The position numbers were made by a program, and so were the translations under genes. From assembly GCA_026126305.1 (NCBI GenBank), contig JAHCJI010000001.1:434001-498000 (forward strand): 64,000 nt of DNA, written 5' to 3'. Source of the DNA: Phycisphaeraceae bacterium (GTDB lineage: Bacteria; Planctomycetota; Phycisphaerae; Phycisphaerales; UBA1924). Below the pieces are notes generated by a model. It was not told the origin of the DNA, did no database searches, and was given only the letters and a program-made list of their open reading frames with translations. Positions within the stretch are counted from its first letter, which is position 1; each line of letters opens with the position of its first letter. This document shows positions 41,904-50,461 of this stretch, one piece after another.

Positions 41904-43295
41904 GTGGCCGAAGACACACCAACATCCAATCCCCATGAAGACGACCGGGCCGAACGCCTGGCGGGGCTGCTCAAGCACGCCCGGGCCTTGCCGTCGGTGC
42001 CGGGCGTGTACCTGATGAAGGACGCGCGCGACGTGGTGGTGTACGTGGGCAAGGCGCGTCGATTGCCCGACCGGGTGTCGAGTTACTTCGTGCCCAGCGC
42101 CGACCTTGGGCCGGCCAAGTCCCCCATGCTCGACGTGGTGGTGTGCTTCGAGGTGATCGAGTGCGAGACCGAGTTCGAGGCGCTGCTCACCGAGAACCGG
42201 CTCATCAAGGACATCCGCCCCCGCTTCAACGTGCGGCTGACCGACGACAAGACCTTCCCCTACCTGGTGGTGACCCAGCGCGAGGACTTCCCGCGTGTGT
42301 TCGTGACGCGCAACCCCGCGGGCGTGCGCGAGGACGGCACCACGCCCGAGCACATGAAGGGGGCCAGGGTCTTCGGCCCGTTCGTGAACGCCGGGGCGCT
42401 GCGCGAGGCGGTGCAGGTGGCCCAGCGCGTGTTCAAGTTTCGCGATTGCAAGCTGGACATCGTCGAAGGCGACCCGAAGAACCGGTACTTCCGGCCTTGC
42501 CTCTTGTACAGCATCGGGCAGTGTACCGCGCCGTGCGCGGGCAAGGTGACGCTGACGGCCTATGGGCAGCAGGTGGAACATTTCGTGCGATTTATGGGCA
42601 GCAAGCGCAGCCGGATGCTGGGCGAGCTGCGCAAAGAAATGGCCGAAGCCAGCGAGAAGCTGGAGTTCGAGCGGGCGGCGGAGCTGCGCGACCAGATCGC
42701 GGCGATCGAGAAGCTCGAGGAACGTTCGAGCCGACGCGACGGCTGGCAGCCCGAGACCGAGATCGGGTACGTCGAGCCCGAGAAGGGGCTCCGCAGCTTG
42801 CAGAAGACGCTGGGGCTCGACGAGCCGCCGCGGGTGATCGAGGGCTTCGACATCGCGCACCTGAGTGGTAACGAGACGGTGGCCAGCAAGGTGTGCTTCG
42901 TCGACGGGCGACCCTTCAAGAGCGAGTACCGCCGGTACAAGATCAAGGGCATGGGCAACGACGACTACGCGTCGATCCGCGAGGTCATCAGCCGGCGGTA
43001 TCGTGAGGCGGGCGTGGGGCACGAGTTGTATCCCGACGTGGTGCTGATCGACGGCGGGCTTGGGCAGTTGCACGCGGCGCTCGAAGCGCTGCGCACGATG
43101 GACGTGCCCGCGCCGATGGTGATCTCCCTGGCCAAGAAGGAAGAGCTGATCCACGTGCAGGAGCGGGCCGAGCCCATCCGCCTGGGGCGCGAGAACTTCG
43201 GGCTTCGGCTGTGCCAGCAGGTGCGCGACGAGGCCCACCGCTTCGCCCGCCACTACCACCACCTCTTGCGGCGCAAGAGGGTGGTGGGGGAGTGA
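41904..43295 (+). CDS. uvrC: UvrC excinuclease subunit lacking the C-terminal HhH domain
   Basis: The 463-residue nuclease subunit of UvrABC repair. The GIY-YIG domain is PSVPGVYLMKDARDVVVYVGKARRL (3' incision). A Cys-rich patch CLLYSIGQCTAPCAG follows. The UVR motif is EASEKLEFERAAELRDQIAAIEKL, and the RNase H-like domain DIAHLSGNETVASKVCFVDG...VVLIDGGLGQLHAAL makes the 5' incision. The protein stops right after QVRDEAHRFARHYHHLLRRKR, where longer UvrCs continue for about 100 more residues with two helix-hairpin-helix motifs. Start GTG 41904 is chosen to match the domain; the frame is open further upstream. Confidence 0.93.
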   Translation: MAEDTPTSNPHEDDRAERLAGLLKHARALPSVPGVYLMKDARDVVVYVGKARRLPDRVSSYFVPSADLGPAKSPMLDVVVCFEVIECETEFEALLTENRLIKDIRPRFNVRLTDDKTFPYLVVTQREDFPRVFVTRNPAGVREDGTTPEHMKGARVFGPFVNAGALREAVQVAQRVFKFRDCKLDIVEGDPKNRYFRPCLLYSIGQCTAPCAGKVTLTAYGQQVEHFVRFMGSKRSRMLGELRKEMAEASEKLEFERAAELRDQIAAIEKLEERSSRRDGWQPETEIGYVEPEKGLRSLQKTLGLDEPPRVIEGFDIAHLSGNETVASKVCFVDGRPFKSEYRRYKIKGMGNDDYASIREVISRRYREAGVGHELYPDVVLIDGGLGQLHAALEALRTMDVPAPMVISLAKKEELIHVQERAEPIRLGRENFGLRLCQQVRDEAHRFARHYHHLLRRKRVVGE

Positions 43296-43355
43296 GCGCG
43301 AGCGGAAGGAGTGGGCTTCTTGCGATCACGCGCGCCATTCAACGCGCATCCCTGC

Positions 43356-44027
43356 TCATGCGTCGGCGGGCATGGCGGCCAGTTCGAGTACCTTCTCAAC
43401 GAGCCTGTCGGCCCCGGTGAAGACTTCGGCGATGCTCTGGGCCGTCATGTAGCACGGCGTCGAGACGATGCGGTTGGCCTGGTCGACGACGATAGCGTCC
43501 GGGGCCGCGGCCTTGTGGTGAGCGCCCATGGCCTCGAGTGCCTGGGCGGTGGAGACGTCGTCGCCGATGGTCAGCGTGGGGCGGATGGCCTGGCCGAAGA
43601 TGGCCGCCGCCAGGGCGGGGCTGATGCAGGCAAAGCCCAGGGGCCGGCCGGCGACGTGGGCCTCCTCGAGCACGCGTTGGGTGTGGGGCTCTGCGGAGCA
43701 GTCGGCCCCCTTGCTGGCAAAGTCGCACAGGTTCTTGGCGGCCCCGAAGCCCCCGGGCAGGACGATGGCGTCGAACTCGTCGCCCCGCACGCGCGAGAGC
43801 GGGGTGATGTCGCCCCGGGCGATGCGGGCGGATTCCATGAGCACGCTGCGCTTCTTGCCGGTGGGCTTCTGGCTGAGGTGGTTGATCTCGTCCAGTTCCA
43901 TTTCGGGCGCGAGGCAGACGGCCTGGGCGCCGCGCTTGTCCAGGGCGTGCAGCACGGCGACGGCCTCGTGGATCTCCGAACCATCAAAGACGCCGCAACC
44001 GCTCAAGATCACTCCAACTCGTGGCAT
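43356..44027 (-). CDS. elbB: ElbB-type glyoxalase, DJ-1/PfpI superfamily
   Basis: A 223-residue protein of the class I glutamine amidotransferase-like (DJ-1/PfpI) fold. It opens VGVILSGCGVFDGSEIHEAV. FDAIVLPGGFGAAKNLCDFA and PLGFACISPALAA carry the nucleophile-elbow Cys. These are typical of ElbB (isoprenoid biosynthesis protein / glyoxalase). E. coli ElbB has glyoxalase activity; the physiological role is not settled. ATG 44027 has GGAGATTGG upstream. It lies after map on the same strand, with a terminator between them, so it is a separate transcript. Confidence 0.92.
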   Translation of the reverse strand: MPRVGVILSGCGVFDGSEIHEAVAVLHALDKRGAQAVCLAPEMELDEINHLSQKPTGKKRSVLMESARIARGDITPLSRVRGDEFDAIVLPGGFGAAKNLCDFASKGADCSAEPHTQRVLEEAHVAGRPLGFACISPALAAAIFGQAIRPTLTIGDDVSTAQALEAMGAHHKAAAPDAIVVDQANRIVSTPCYMTAQSIAEVFTGADRLVEKVLELAAMPADA

Positions 44028-44061
44028 GTCCAATCTCCATTCTGGGGACTATGTTCGAAAC

Positions 44062-44084
44062 AAAAACACCCCATGTGTGGGGTG
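44062..44084 (-). terminator. Rho-independent terminator of map
   Basis: On the minus strand a 7-bp stem CACCCCA/TGGGGTG with a 4-base loop is followed at once by TTTTTG. It lies 18 bases past the map stop codon and before elbB. Confidence 0.88.
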
Positions 44085-44101
44085 GGGATACGTGACGAAC
44101 G

Positions 44102-44950
44102 CTATCGCGTGATGACGTCGGGGATGTGTTCGAGGCCGGCGGTGAGATTTTGCGGCCCGTCCTTCGTGATGAGCACGTCGGCCTCGTAATGGACGCTCTG
44201 GCTGGCGTCGGCGATCTTGAGCGGCCAGGCGTTGCCGTCCTGCGTGATCTTACCGGTGCCCACGGCGATCATGGGCTCGACGGCCAGGATCATGCCCGGC
44301 TCGAACCGGCTGTGGGCCTCGCGCCATTCGAGCGCGGCCACGGCGGGCACGGTGTTGGCGATGAAGGGCGGCGTGTGCAGCGCTCGGCCGATGCCGTGGC
44401 CCCCCAGCCCGCGGACCATGTGGAAGCCGCACTCCTTCTCGACGAAAGGCTGGATGGCCCGGGCCCATTCGATCAGTTCGGCCCCGGGCTGCATGGCCAG
44501 GATGCCCCGGCGCAGGGCCTCCTTGCCGCAGTCCATGAGGCGGCGGGTGGTGTCGTCGGGCTGACCAAAGGCGTAGGTGTAGGCGGCGTCGCCGATCCAG
44601 CCGTTCTTGGTCACGCCGATGTCGACCTTGAGCACGTCGCCCTCTTTGAGCGGGGCCTGGTAACTTCCCGGGTGGCCGTGGACGACGGTGTCGTTGACGC
44701 TCAGGCAGGCGTGGGCGGGGAAGGGCGGGTGCCGGCCGGCGCGATAGCCCTTGAAGCAACTCTTGCAGCCCAGTTGGTCGAGGGTCTGCGCCACGAACCG
44801 GTCGATCTCGGCGAGCGTCTGCCCGTGCCGCAGGGAGGCGGCGATGGCCTCGTGGGCTTGCACGACGCAGCGGGCGGCCTGGGCGGCCAGCTGGGCCTGG
44901 GCGTCGGTCAGGGGTTGCTGGTGGGGCCTGCGCCGGGTGGTGGGTGCCAT
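44102..44950 (-). CDS. map: Methionine aminopeptidase, type I
   Basis: A 282-residue enzyme that removes the initiator Met. The metal-site pattern is complete: VVHGHPG (His), [22 protein letters not shown] (two Asp), [16 protein letters not shown] (His), ILAVEPM (Glu) and HYEADVLIT (Glu). The N-terminal extension ([20 protein letters not shown]) is short and lacks the SEC-C or SH3-type tag found in some homologues. ATG 44950 starts the gene, which is divergent from the dihydroorotase gene 61 bases away. It is not in its common setting next to adk or secY. Confidence 0.96.
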   Translation of the reverse strand: MAPTTRRRPHQQPLTDAQAQLAAQAARCVVQAHEAIAASLRHGQTLAEIDRFVAQTLDQLGCKSCFKGYRAGRHPPFPAHACLSVNDTVVHGHPGSYQAPLKEGDVLKVDIGVTKNGWIGDAAYTYAFGQPDDTTRRLMDCGKEALRRGILAMQPGAELIEWARAIQPFVEKECGFHMVRGLGGHGIGRALHTPPFIANTVPAVAALEWREAHSRFEPGMILAVEPMIAVGTGKITQDGNAWPLKIADASQSVHYEADVLITKDGPQNLTAGLEHIPDVITR

Positions 44951-45011
44951 GGGCTCGTTCCTCGGACCTAGGGTAGGGTTCCTTACGCCGCCTGCGATAT
45001 CAGGAGCTTCC

Positions 45012-46367
45012 ATGCCCGTTCCACGCGTCCGCATCGACCACGCCACCTGCGTGCTGCCCGACGGCACGAGGCGGGCCTCGCTCCTGCTGTCGGGCGGGCC
45101 ATCGGGCGGGTCATCGGGCGGCACCATCCTGGACATCGACCCCGCGCCGAGCGCCCGCGCCGACGAGGTCATCGACGCCAGCGGCCTGCACCTGATCCCC
45201 GGCGTGATCGACGACCAGGTCCACTTCCGCGAGCCGGGGCTCACGCACAAGGAAGACCTGCACACCGCCAGCCTGGCGTGCGCCAGGGGCGGGGTCACGA
45301 CCTTCCTGGAGATGCCCAACACCGTGCCCCACGCCACGACGCAGGCGGGGGTGGACGCCAAGCTCGCGCTGGCGGCCGGCAAGTGCGTGGTCAATTATGG
45401 TTTTTACATCGGGGCCACGCCGGACAACATCGAAGACCTCAGGCACGCCACGCGCACGCCGGGCATCAAGATCTTCATCGGCTCGAGCACGGGAAGCTTA
45501 CTCGTGGACGACCAGGAAGCCCTCGAGCGGATCTTCGCGGAAACGACATTGCCGCTGACGGCCCACTGCGAGGACGAGGCCACCGTGCGGGCCAACGCCG
45601 AGCGCCTGCACGGCGGCGCGAGCGTCCACGACCACAGTAAGATCCGCGACCACGCCGCCGCCCGCATCGCCACGGCCCGGGCCATCGACCTGGCCACGCG
45701 GCACAAGCACCGCTTCCACGTGCTCCATGTTTCGACCGCGGGCGAGTTGCCGCTCATCGCCCGGGCCCAGCGCACGCACCCGGGGCTCATCAGCGCCGAG
45801 GCGTGCCTGCACCACCTGTGGTTCACGGTGGACGACTACGACCGGCTGGGCACGCGCATCCAGATGAACCCCTCGATCAAGACCCGGGCCGACGTGGACG
45901 CGCTGTGGCGTGGCCTGGCCGAGGGCGTGCTGGGGGTCGTCGCCACCGACCACGCGCCGCACACGCTCGAGGAAAAGGCCCGGCCCTACCCCAAGAGCCC
46001 CAGCGGCCTGCCGGCGGTCGAGAACAGCCTGGCCCTGATGCTGACGGCCATGCACGAGGGCCGCTGCACGCTCGAGCAGATCGTGTCGTGGATGTGCACG
46101 GCGCCCGCCCGCGTGTGGCGCATCGTGAACAAGGGCGCCATCGTCCCCGGCTCCGACGCCGACCTGGCGCTGCTGGACCTGGACGCGGCGCACACCGTGC
46201 GCGACGCCGAGCAATGGACCAAGTGCAAGTGGAGCCCCTGGGACGGCCTCACGCTGCGGGGCAAGGTCGTGCGCACGATCGTGGGCGGGCGCACGGTGTT
46301 CCTGGATGGCAGGGCCGACGCCAGCCACCGCGGCACGCGGGCGCGGTACGCGTACGAGGGGGATTAG
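45012..46367 (+). CDS. pyrC: Dihydroorotase, DDQVHF variant (Bacteroidetes-like)
   Basis: A 451-residue amidohydrolase that cyclises carbamoyl-aspartate in pyrimidine synthesis. The entry motif reads [21 protein letters not shown], where the first His of the usual D-x-H-x-H metal site is Gln; some Bacteroidetes-type dihydroorotases share this form. Other ligands are present: [16 protein letters not shown] and [30 protein letters not shown] and MPNTVP are also family-typical. Function as dihydroorotase is likely, but a related hydantoinase/allantoinase role is possible. ATG 45012 follows CAGGAG. Confidence 0.9.
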   Translation: MPVPRVRIDHATCVLPDGTRRASLLLSGGPSGGSSGGTILDIDPAPSARADEVIDASGLHLIPGVIDDQVHFREPGLTHKEDLHTASLACARGGVTTFLEMPNTVPHATTQAGVDAKLALAAGKCVVNYGFYIGATPDNIEDLRHATRTPGIKIFIGSSTGSLLVDDQEALERIFAETTLPLTAHCEDEATVRANAERLHGGASVHDHSKIRDHAAARIATARAIDLATRHKHRFHVLHVSTAGELPLIARAQRTHPGLISAEACLHHLWFTVDDYDRLGTRIQMNPSIKTRADVDALWRGLAEGVLGVVATDHAPHTLEEKARPYPKSPSGLPAVENSLALMLTAMHEGRCTLEQIVSWMCTAPARVWRIVNKGAIVPGSDADLALLDLDAAHTVRDAEQWTKCKWSPWDGLTLRGKVVRTIVGGRTVFLDGRADASHRGTRARYAYEGD

Positions 46368-46510
46368 GCATTAGGGATTAGGGATTAGGGATTAGGCATT
46401 AGGAATTGGCAATAGTTCAGAAGCCCAATGCCCAATCCCTAATGCCCAATCCCCAATGCCCAATCCCTCATGCCCAATCCCTAATGCCTAATCCCTAATG
46501 CCTCATCCCT
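46365..46510. repeat. Inverted arrays of ATTAGG(C/G) heptamers
   Basis: Left arm 46365-46413 is a run of heptamers ATTAGGC/ATTAGGG. Right arm 46422-46510 is the reverse-complement type, GCCCAATCCCTAAT repeated about six times with single-base changes. The arms can pair into a long imperfect hairpin. It lies between convergent genes and may end transcription from both sides. Confidence 0.8.
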
Positions 46511-46530
46511 GGGGTTTGCTGGGATGATGC

Positions 46531-46677
46531 CGGTTCCCGATGGACGCTTTTCGGTTCCATCCAAGGCCTTTTCGGTTCCACTTGAGGCCTTGGCGGTTCC
46601 ACTTGGACGCTTGGCGGTTCCATTTGGGCGTCCATCGGTTCCACTTGGACGCTTGGCGGTTCCATTTGGACGCCCAA
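46531..46677. repeat. 21-bp tandem array, 7 copies, with inverted half copy
   Basis: Units starting CGGTTCC at 46531, 46552, 46573, 46594, 46615, 46636 and 46657 are exactly 21 bases apart; the core is CGGTTCCACTTGGACGCTTG. An inverted partial copy follows at 46673-46688. The 492-base gap 46368-46859 holds this array, the heptamer arrays, and a CCATTGCCAATTCCCC-type stretch near 46785, but no supported gene. Confidence 0.9.
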
Positions 46678-46859
46678 GTGGAACCGATGACCGGCCCGAA
46701 AACCCCCCTCAGGGGCCGCCGGGGGCGTTTCCCCGATCGGGATGCGAACGAGGACTGGCCTTTCGGATGTTTGGGCCATCGGAACCATTGCCAATTCCCC
46801 ATACCCAATTGCCGAAGGGGCGTGCGCTTGGCATTTGGGGGTTGGCCATCGGCGATTGG

Positions 46860-48389
46860 TCAGGGGTTCCCATGGGTGGTGGGGGTGGTCGGGCTCGTGG
46901 GGCCCTGGGCGGCTTCGAGGGCTTGGGCCAGGGCCAGCAGGCCGGCCTCGTCGTAGGGGCGGCCGATGAGCTGCACGCCGATGGGCAGGGGGGTGTGCTT
47001 GTGGCTGGGGTGTGGGGGGGTCAGGCCCATCGGCACGCCGATGGCGGGCAGGCCGGCGAGGTTGGCCCCCACGGTGAAGGCGTCCTCGAGGTACAGGGCC
47101 ATCGGGTCGGCCAGCTTCTCGCCCAGGCGGAAGGCCGGCCCGGGCGTGGTGGGCATGAGCACGGCCCGGATGCCGTCGGCAAAGAGGGCGGTGAAGTCGT
47201 TCTGGATGAGCCGGCGGGTGCGTTGGGCCCGGCCGTAGTACCGGTCGTGGTAGCCGCTCTGGAGGGCGTGGGTGCCTAAGAGGATGCGCTTGCGGACCTC
47301 GGGGCCGAATCCCTCGGTGCGGGATCGGGTGTAGAGGGCTTGAAGCCCCTCGCCGGGGGCCAGGGCGGCGCGGTGGCCGTAGCGGACGCCGTCGTAGCGG
47401 GCCAGGTTGCTGGAGGCCTCCGCGGGCGCGATGAGGTAGTAGGCCGCCACGCCCAAGGCGGTGTGGGGCAGGTGGCCCTGGGAGACCCTGACGCCCGAGG
47501 CCGAGAGGGCCCTGGCGGCCCGCTCGAGGGCGTCGGCGACGGCGGGGTGGACCGGGCCGGCGGGCTCGACCAGCGCGACAGACCAGCCGGCGATGGGCTG
47601 GCCCGGGGCGGCGGCGTAGTCGTCTATTGGGTGAGGGGCGCTGGTGGCGTCGAGGGGGTCGTGGCCGGCGATGATGGTGAGGGCCAGGGCGGCGTCGGCC
47701 ACGGTGTGGGTGAGGGTTCCCACCTGGTCGAGGCTGCTGGCGTAGGCGACCAGGCCATAGCGTGAGACGCGGCCGTAGGTGGGCTTGAGGCCAACCAGCC
47801 CGGTCATGGCGGCGGGCTGGCGCACGGAGCCGCCGGTGTCGCTGCCCAGGGCCACGGGCACCAGCCCAGCCGCGACGGCCGCCGCGCTGCCGCTGCTGCT
47901 GCCCCCGGGGGTGCGGGCAGGGTCCCAGGGGTTGGCGGTGGGGCCGAAGGCCGAGTGCTCGCCGCTGGCGCCCATGGCGAACTCGTCGAGGTTGGCCTTG
48001 GCGATGACGATGGCCCCCGCGTCGAGCATCTTCTGGAGGGCGGTGGCGGTGTACGGGCTGCGGTAGTGCTCGAGCATCCTGCTGGCGCAGGTGGTGCGGC
48101 CCGGGTAGGTGTCCTGGCCCAGGCACAGGTTGTCCTTGGCCACGATGGGCACGCCCGCCATGGGGCCCAGGGGACGGCCCGCGGCCCGCCGCGCATCGAC
48201 GTGGTCGGCCTGGGCCAGGGCGGGCTCGTGGAAGGTGTCGATGCAGGCGTTGAGGGTGGGCTCGAGGGCGTCCAGGCGGGCCAGGGCGGCGGCGACGACC
48301 TCCCGGGCCGACCGGACGCCGGCAGCGATGTCTCGGGCCGCCTGCCGGGCGGTCTGCTTGTGGGTCTGGATCATGCCGGCGGCGGCCAT
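46860..48389 (-). CDS. gatA: Asp/Glu-tRNA amidotransferase subunit A
   Basis: A 509-residue amidase-signature enzyme that supplies ammonia to convert Glu-tRNA(Gln) or Asp-tRNA(Asn). The Ser-cisSer-Lys triad is visible: Lys in VPIVAKDNLCL, PGGSSSGSAAAVAAG, and the nucleophile in LGSDTGGSVRQPA. LKPTYGRVSRYGLVAYASSLDQVG is typical of GatA over other amidases. GatB and GatC are not in the window. ATG 48389 is preferred because GGAG lies at the right distance upstream; ATG 48404 and 48374 are alternatives. Confidence 0.95.
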   Translation of the reverse strand: MAAAGMIQTHKQTARQAARDIAAGVRSAREVVAAALARLDALEPTLNACIDTFHEPALAQADHVDARRAAGRPLGPMAGVPIVAKDNLCLGQDTYPGRTTCASRMLEHYRSPYTATALQKMLDAGAIVIAKANLDEFAMGASGEHSAFGPTANPWDPARTPGGSSSGSAAAVAAGLVPVALGSDTGGSVRQPAAMTGLVGLKPTYGRVSRYGLVAYASSLDQVGTLTHTVADAALALTIIAGHDPLDATSAPHPIDDYAAAPGQPIAGWSVALVEPAGPVHPAVADALERAARALSASGVRVSQGHLPHTALGVAAYYLIAPAEASSNLARYDGVRYGHRAALAPGEGLQALYTRSRTEGFGPEVRKRILLGTHALQSGYHDRYYGRAQRTRRLIQNDFTALFADGIRAVLMPTTPGPAFRLGEKLADPMALYLEDAFTVGANLAGLPAIGVPMGLTPPHPSHKHTPLPIGVQLIGRPYDEAGLLALAQALEAAQGPTSPTTPTTHGNP

Positions 48390-48518
48390 CGGTCGATGCT
48401 CCATGGGGTCGGTTGGGGAGCATCAACCTTGGGGGCTTGCGGAGCGAACAGGATCGCATGGGGCCGCAAGGCCGCGGGATGCTTCGGTGAGGATATGGCA
48501 GGCCAGGAGGGCGTTGGC

Positions 48519-49451
48519 ATGATGGAGAATGTTCGCGACGATCGCTTCACCGGGGCCTTCACGGCCATCGTGACCCCCTTCACGGCCGACGGCGCGGGGC
48601 TGGACATGGCCCGGCTGGACGCCCAGATCGCTCGGCAGGCCGCGGGGGGCACGACGGGCATCGTCGTGGCGGGCACCACGGGCGAGAGCCCCACGCTCAG
48701 CGACGGGGAGTACCTGGCCCTGGTGCGCCGGGCGGTGGAGGTGGGCAAGGCCCACGACCTGGTGGTGGTGGCCGGCACGGGCAGCAACAGCACGGCCCAC
48801 GCGGTGGAGCTCCAGCGGATCGCGCTGGACCTGGGCGCAGACGCGGGCCTGAGCGTGAACCCCTATTACAACAAGCCCACGCCCGAGGGGCTCTACGCGC
48901 ACTTCGCCACGGTGGCCGAGAAGGTCGAGCTGCCCCTGATGCTCTATAACATCCCCGGTCGTACGGGGGTGGCATTGACGCCCCAGACGGTGGAGCGGCT
49001 CTTTGAGAACCCCTGGGTGGTGAGCATCAAGGAGGCCACCGGCAGCACCGACTCGGCCAGCGAGATCCTGGCTCGGTGCCCGGGCATCTCGCTGCTCAGC
49101 GGCGACGACGGGATGACGCTGGCCTTCATGGCGCTGGGGGGCGTGGGCTGCGTGTCGGTGGTGGGCAACGTCGCGCCCGGGCGCACGGCCGCGCTGTGCC
49201 GGGCCATGCTCGAGGGCGACACGGCCGCCGCGCGAGACCTGCACTACGAGCTGTACTTCCTGAGCAAGGCGTTGTTCGTGGAAACCAACCCCATCGGCGT
49301 GAAGGCGGCCCTGGCGATGCTGGGGCTCGACAGCGGCGCGCTGCGGCTGCCCATGACCGATGCGAGCGAAACGACCCGCGCCACCCTGCGCACGGCGATG
49401 GAACGCGCGGGCGTCTTCGAGGCGGAGAAGGCGCTGGGGATCGGGGGGTAG
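48519..49451 (+). CDS. dapA: 4-hydroxy-tetrahydrodipicolinate synthase
   Basis: A 310-residue TIM-barrel aldolase joining pyruvate and aspartate semialdehyde in lysine/diaminopimelate synthesis. Schiff-base Lys171 lies in VVSIKEATGS. GTTGESPTLS is the pyruvate-binding loop, LSVNPYYNKPTPEGLYAHF and LMLYNIPGRTG (catalytic Tyr) follow, and GDDGMTLAFMALGGVGCVSVVGN closes the barrel. The CAGGAGGG site supports the MM start at 48519. Divergent from gatA. Confidence 0.96.
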   Translation: MMENVRDDRFTGAFTAIVTPFTADGAGLDMARLDAQIARQAAGGTTGIVVAGTTGESPTLSDGEYLALVRRAVEVGKAHDLVVVAGTGSNSTAHAVELQRIALDLGADAGLSVNPYYNKPTPEGLYAHFATVAEKVELPLMLYNIPGRTGVALTPQTVERLFENPWVVSIKEATGSTDSASEILARCPGISLLSGDDGMTLAFMALGGVGCVSVVGNVAPGRTAALCRAMLEGDTAAARDLHYELYFLSKALFVETNPIGVKAALAMLGLDSGALRLPMTDASETTRATLRTAMERAGVFEAEKALGIGG

Positions 49452-49503
49452 TTGGGGGCGGGACTCGGTTCTTCGTCGTTGCGATCGCGCCAATGATGGA
49501 ACC

Positions 49504-50370
49504 ATGGACGCTGTCGTTGATGAGTTCCGCGCGCCTCTGCCCGAGGGCGTCTTGTGTTATCAGTGTCAATACAACCTGGTGGGACGGGTTCGGGGAGAGG
49601 TGTGCCCCGAGTGCGGGCTGGACGCGGCGGCTTCTTGGCCCGTCTGGGATCTTTCAAGGTGCCATCGGGTGTATCTGGAGCATGTCGAGAAGGAGGTAAA
49701 ATACCTGTTGGGATGGAGTACTACATTGGCCTCGGCCACCTTGCTGGTCGCCCTTGCATCGGCGTTGGCGACGGTACCATGGAAGCGCTGGCAAGGCGAT
49801 TTGCAGGCCAATCTTGCGATTGTGCTATACTTGGTTTCTTTCGTCTCGATCATACTGGCATTGAAAGAATCTTCACTTTTGGCCAAGAAGCTGCGCGCCC
49901 ACCCCAATCGAGACCGGGCTCCGGGTGGTTCCTTCGCGACTTCGCTTTCTTATGGCGCGATGGTGTCGGCGGGTGGCTTTGCTATCTTATATCCCATCGG
50001 ACTGATCGTCGCAGGGCTCGTCTTCACGAATACCGTGTCCATTGGCATCGTCCTCGCGACGATCGGCCTTGCTCTCTGGTTGATCGGCTTGGTTGTTGTA
50101 TCCCTGGCGGGGTTGGCGTACGTTGGGCAGGTGCTCGTGCGGGCCGGACTACCTGATCGGCGTTTCTTGGTCGAGGAGGCCCCCGTGGTGCTCGCGTTCC
50201 TGAGCCCAGTGCTGGCGGTGTTGGGCCTTTTGGGGCTGCTCTCGTGGTTCTGGGTCGCTTGCTTGGTGTCCCTCTGCGTAGCGCTTGGGGCTGGTGGTGT
50301 AGCACTGCGTTGTTGGAGAGCGGGTCGGGCCTTGCGGGGGCTCCTGTTGGGTCCATCGCTTGGAAAATGA
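49504..50370 (+). CDS. Membrane protein with N-terminal CxxC...CPECG zinc ribbon
   Basis: A 288-residue protein with the ribbon VLCYQCQYNLVGRVRGEVCPECGLDAA, followed by an amphipathic segment and about six membrane helices (STTLASATLLVALASALAT, NLAIVLYLVSFVSIILAL, GFAILYPIGLIVAGLVF, IGIVLATIGLALWLIGLVVVSLAGLAYV, VLAFLSPVLAVLGLLGLLSWFWVACLVSLCVALG). It has the same plan as 40343-41266 but limited sequence likeness. Function unknown. It follows dapA by 52 bases. Confidence 0.8.
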   Translation: MDAVVDEFRAPLPEGVLCYQCQYNLVGRVRGEVCPECGLDAAASWPVWDLSRCHRVYLEHVEKEVKYLLGWSTTLASATLLVALASALATVPWKRWQGDLQANLAIVLYLVSFVSIILALKESSLLAKKLRAHPNRDRAPGGSFATSLSYGAMVSAGGFAILYPIGLIVAGLVFTNTVSIGIVLATIGLALWLIGLVVVSLAGLAYVGQVLVRAGLPDRRFLVEEAPVVLAFLSPVLAVLGLLGLLSWFWVACLVSLCVALGAGGVALRCWRAGRALRGLLLGPSLGK

Positions 50371-50461
50371 TGCTAGTGGTGGATTTCGAGCCCCGATGGC
50401 GATCTTGGGTGGCGGGGCGAGCCGGGACGGATCGTGCCGCGGGCGGCCCATATCCTGAGCC

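Noticed and set aside
46365..46420. Telomere-like sequence or linear chromosome end
   Set aside because: TTAGGG words are few and mixed with ATTAGGC, and coding genes continue on both sides.
46531..46677. CRISPR array
   Set aside because: Units are contiguous without spacers; no cas gene is near. The same holds for the other two 21-bp arrays.
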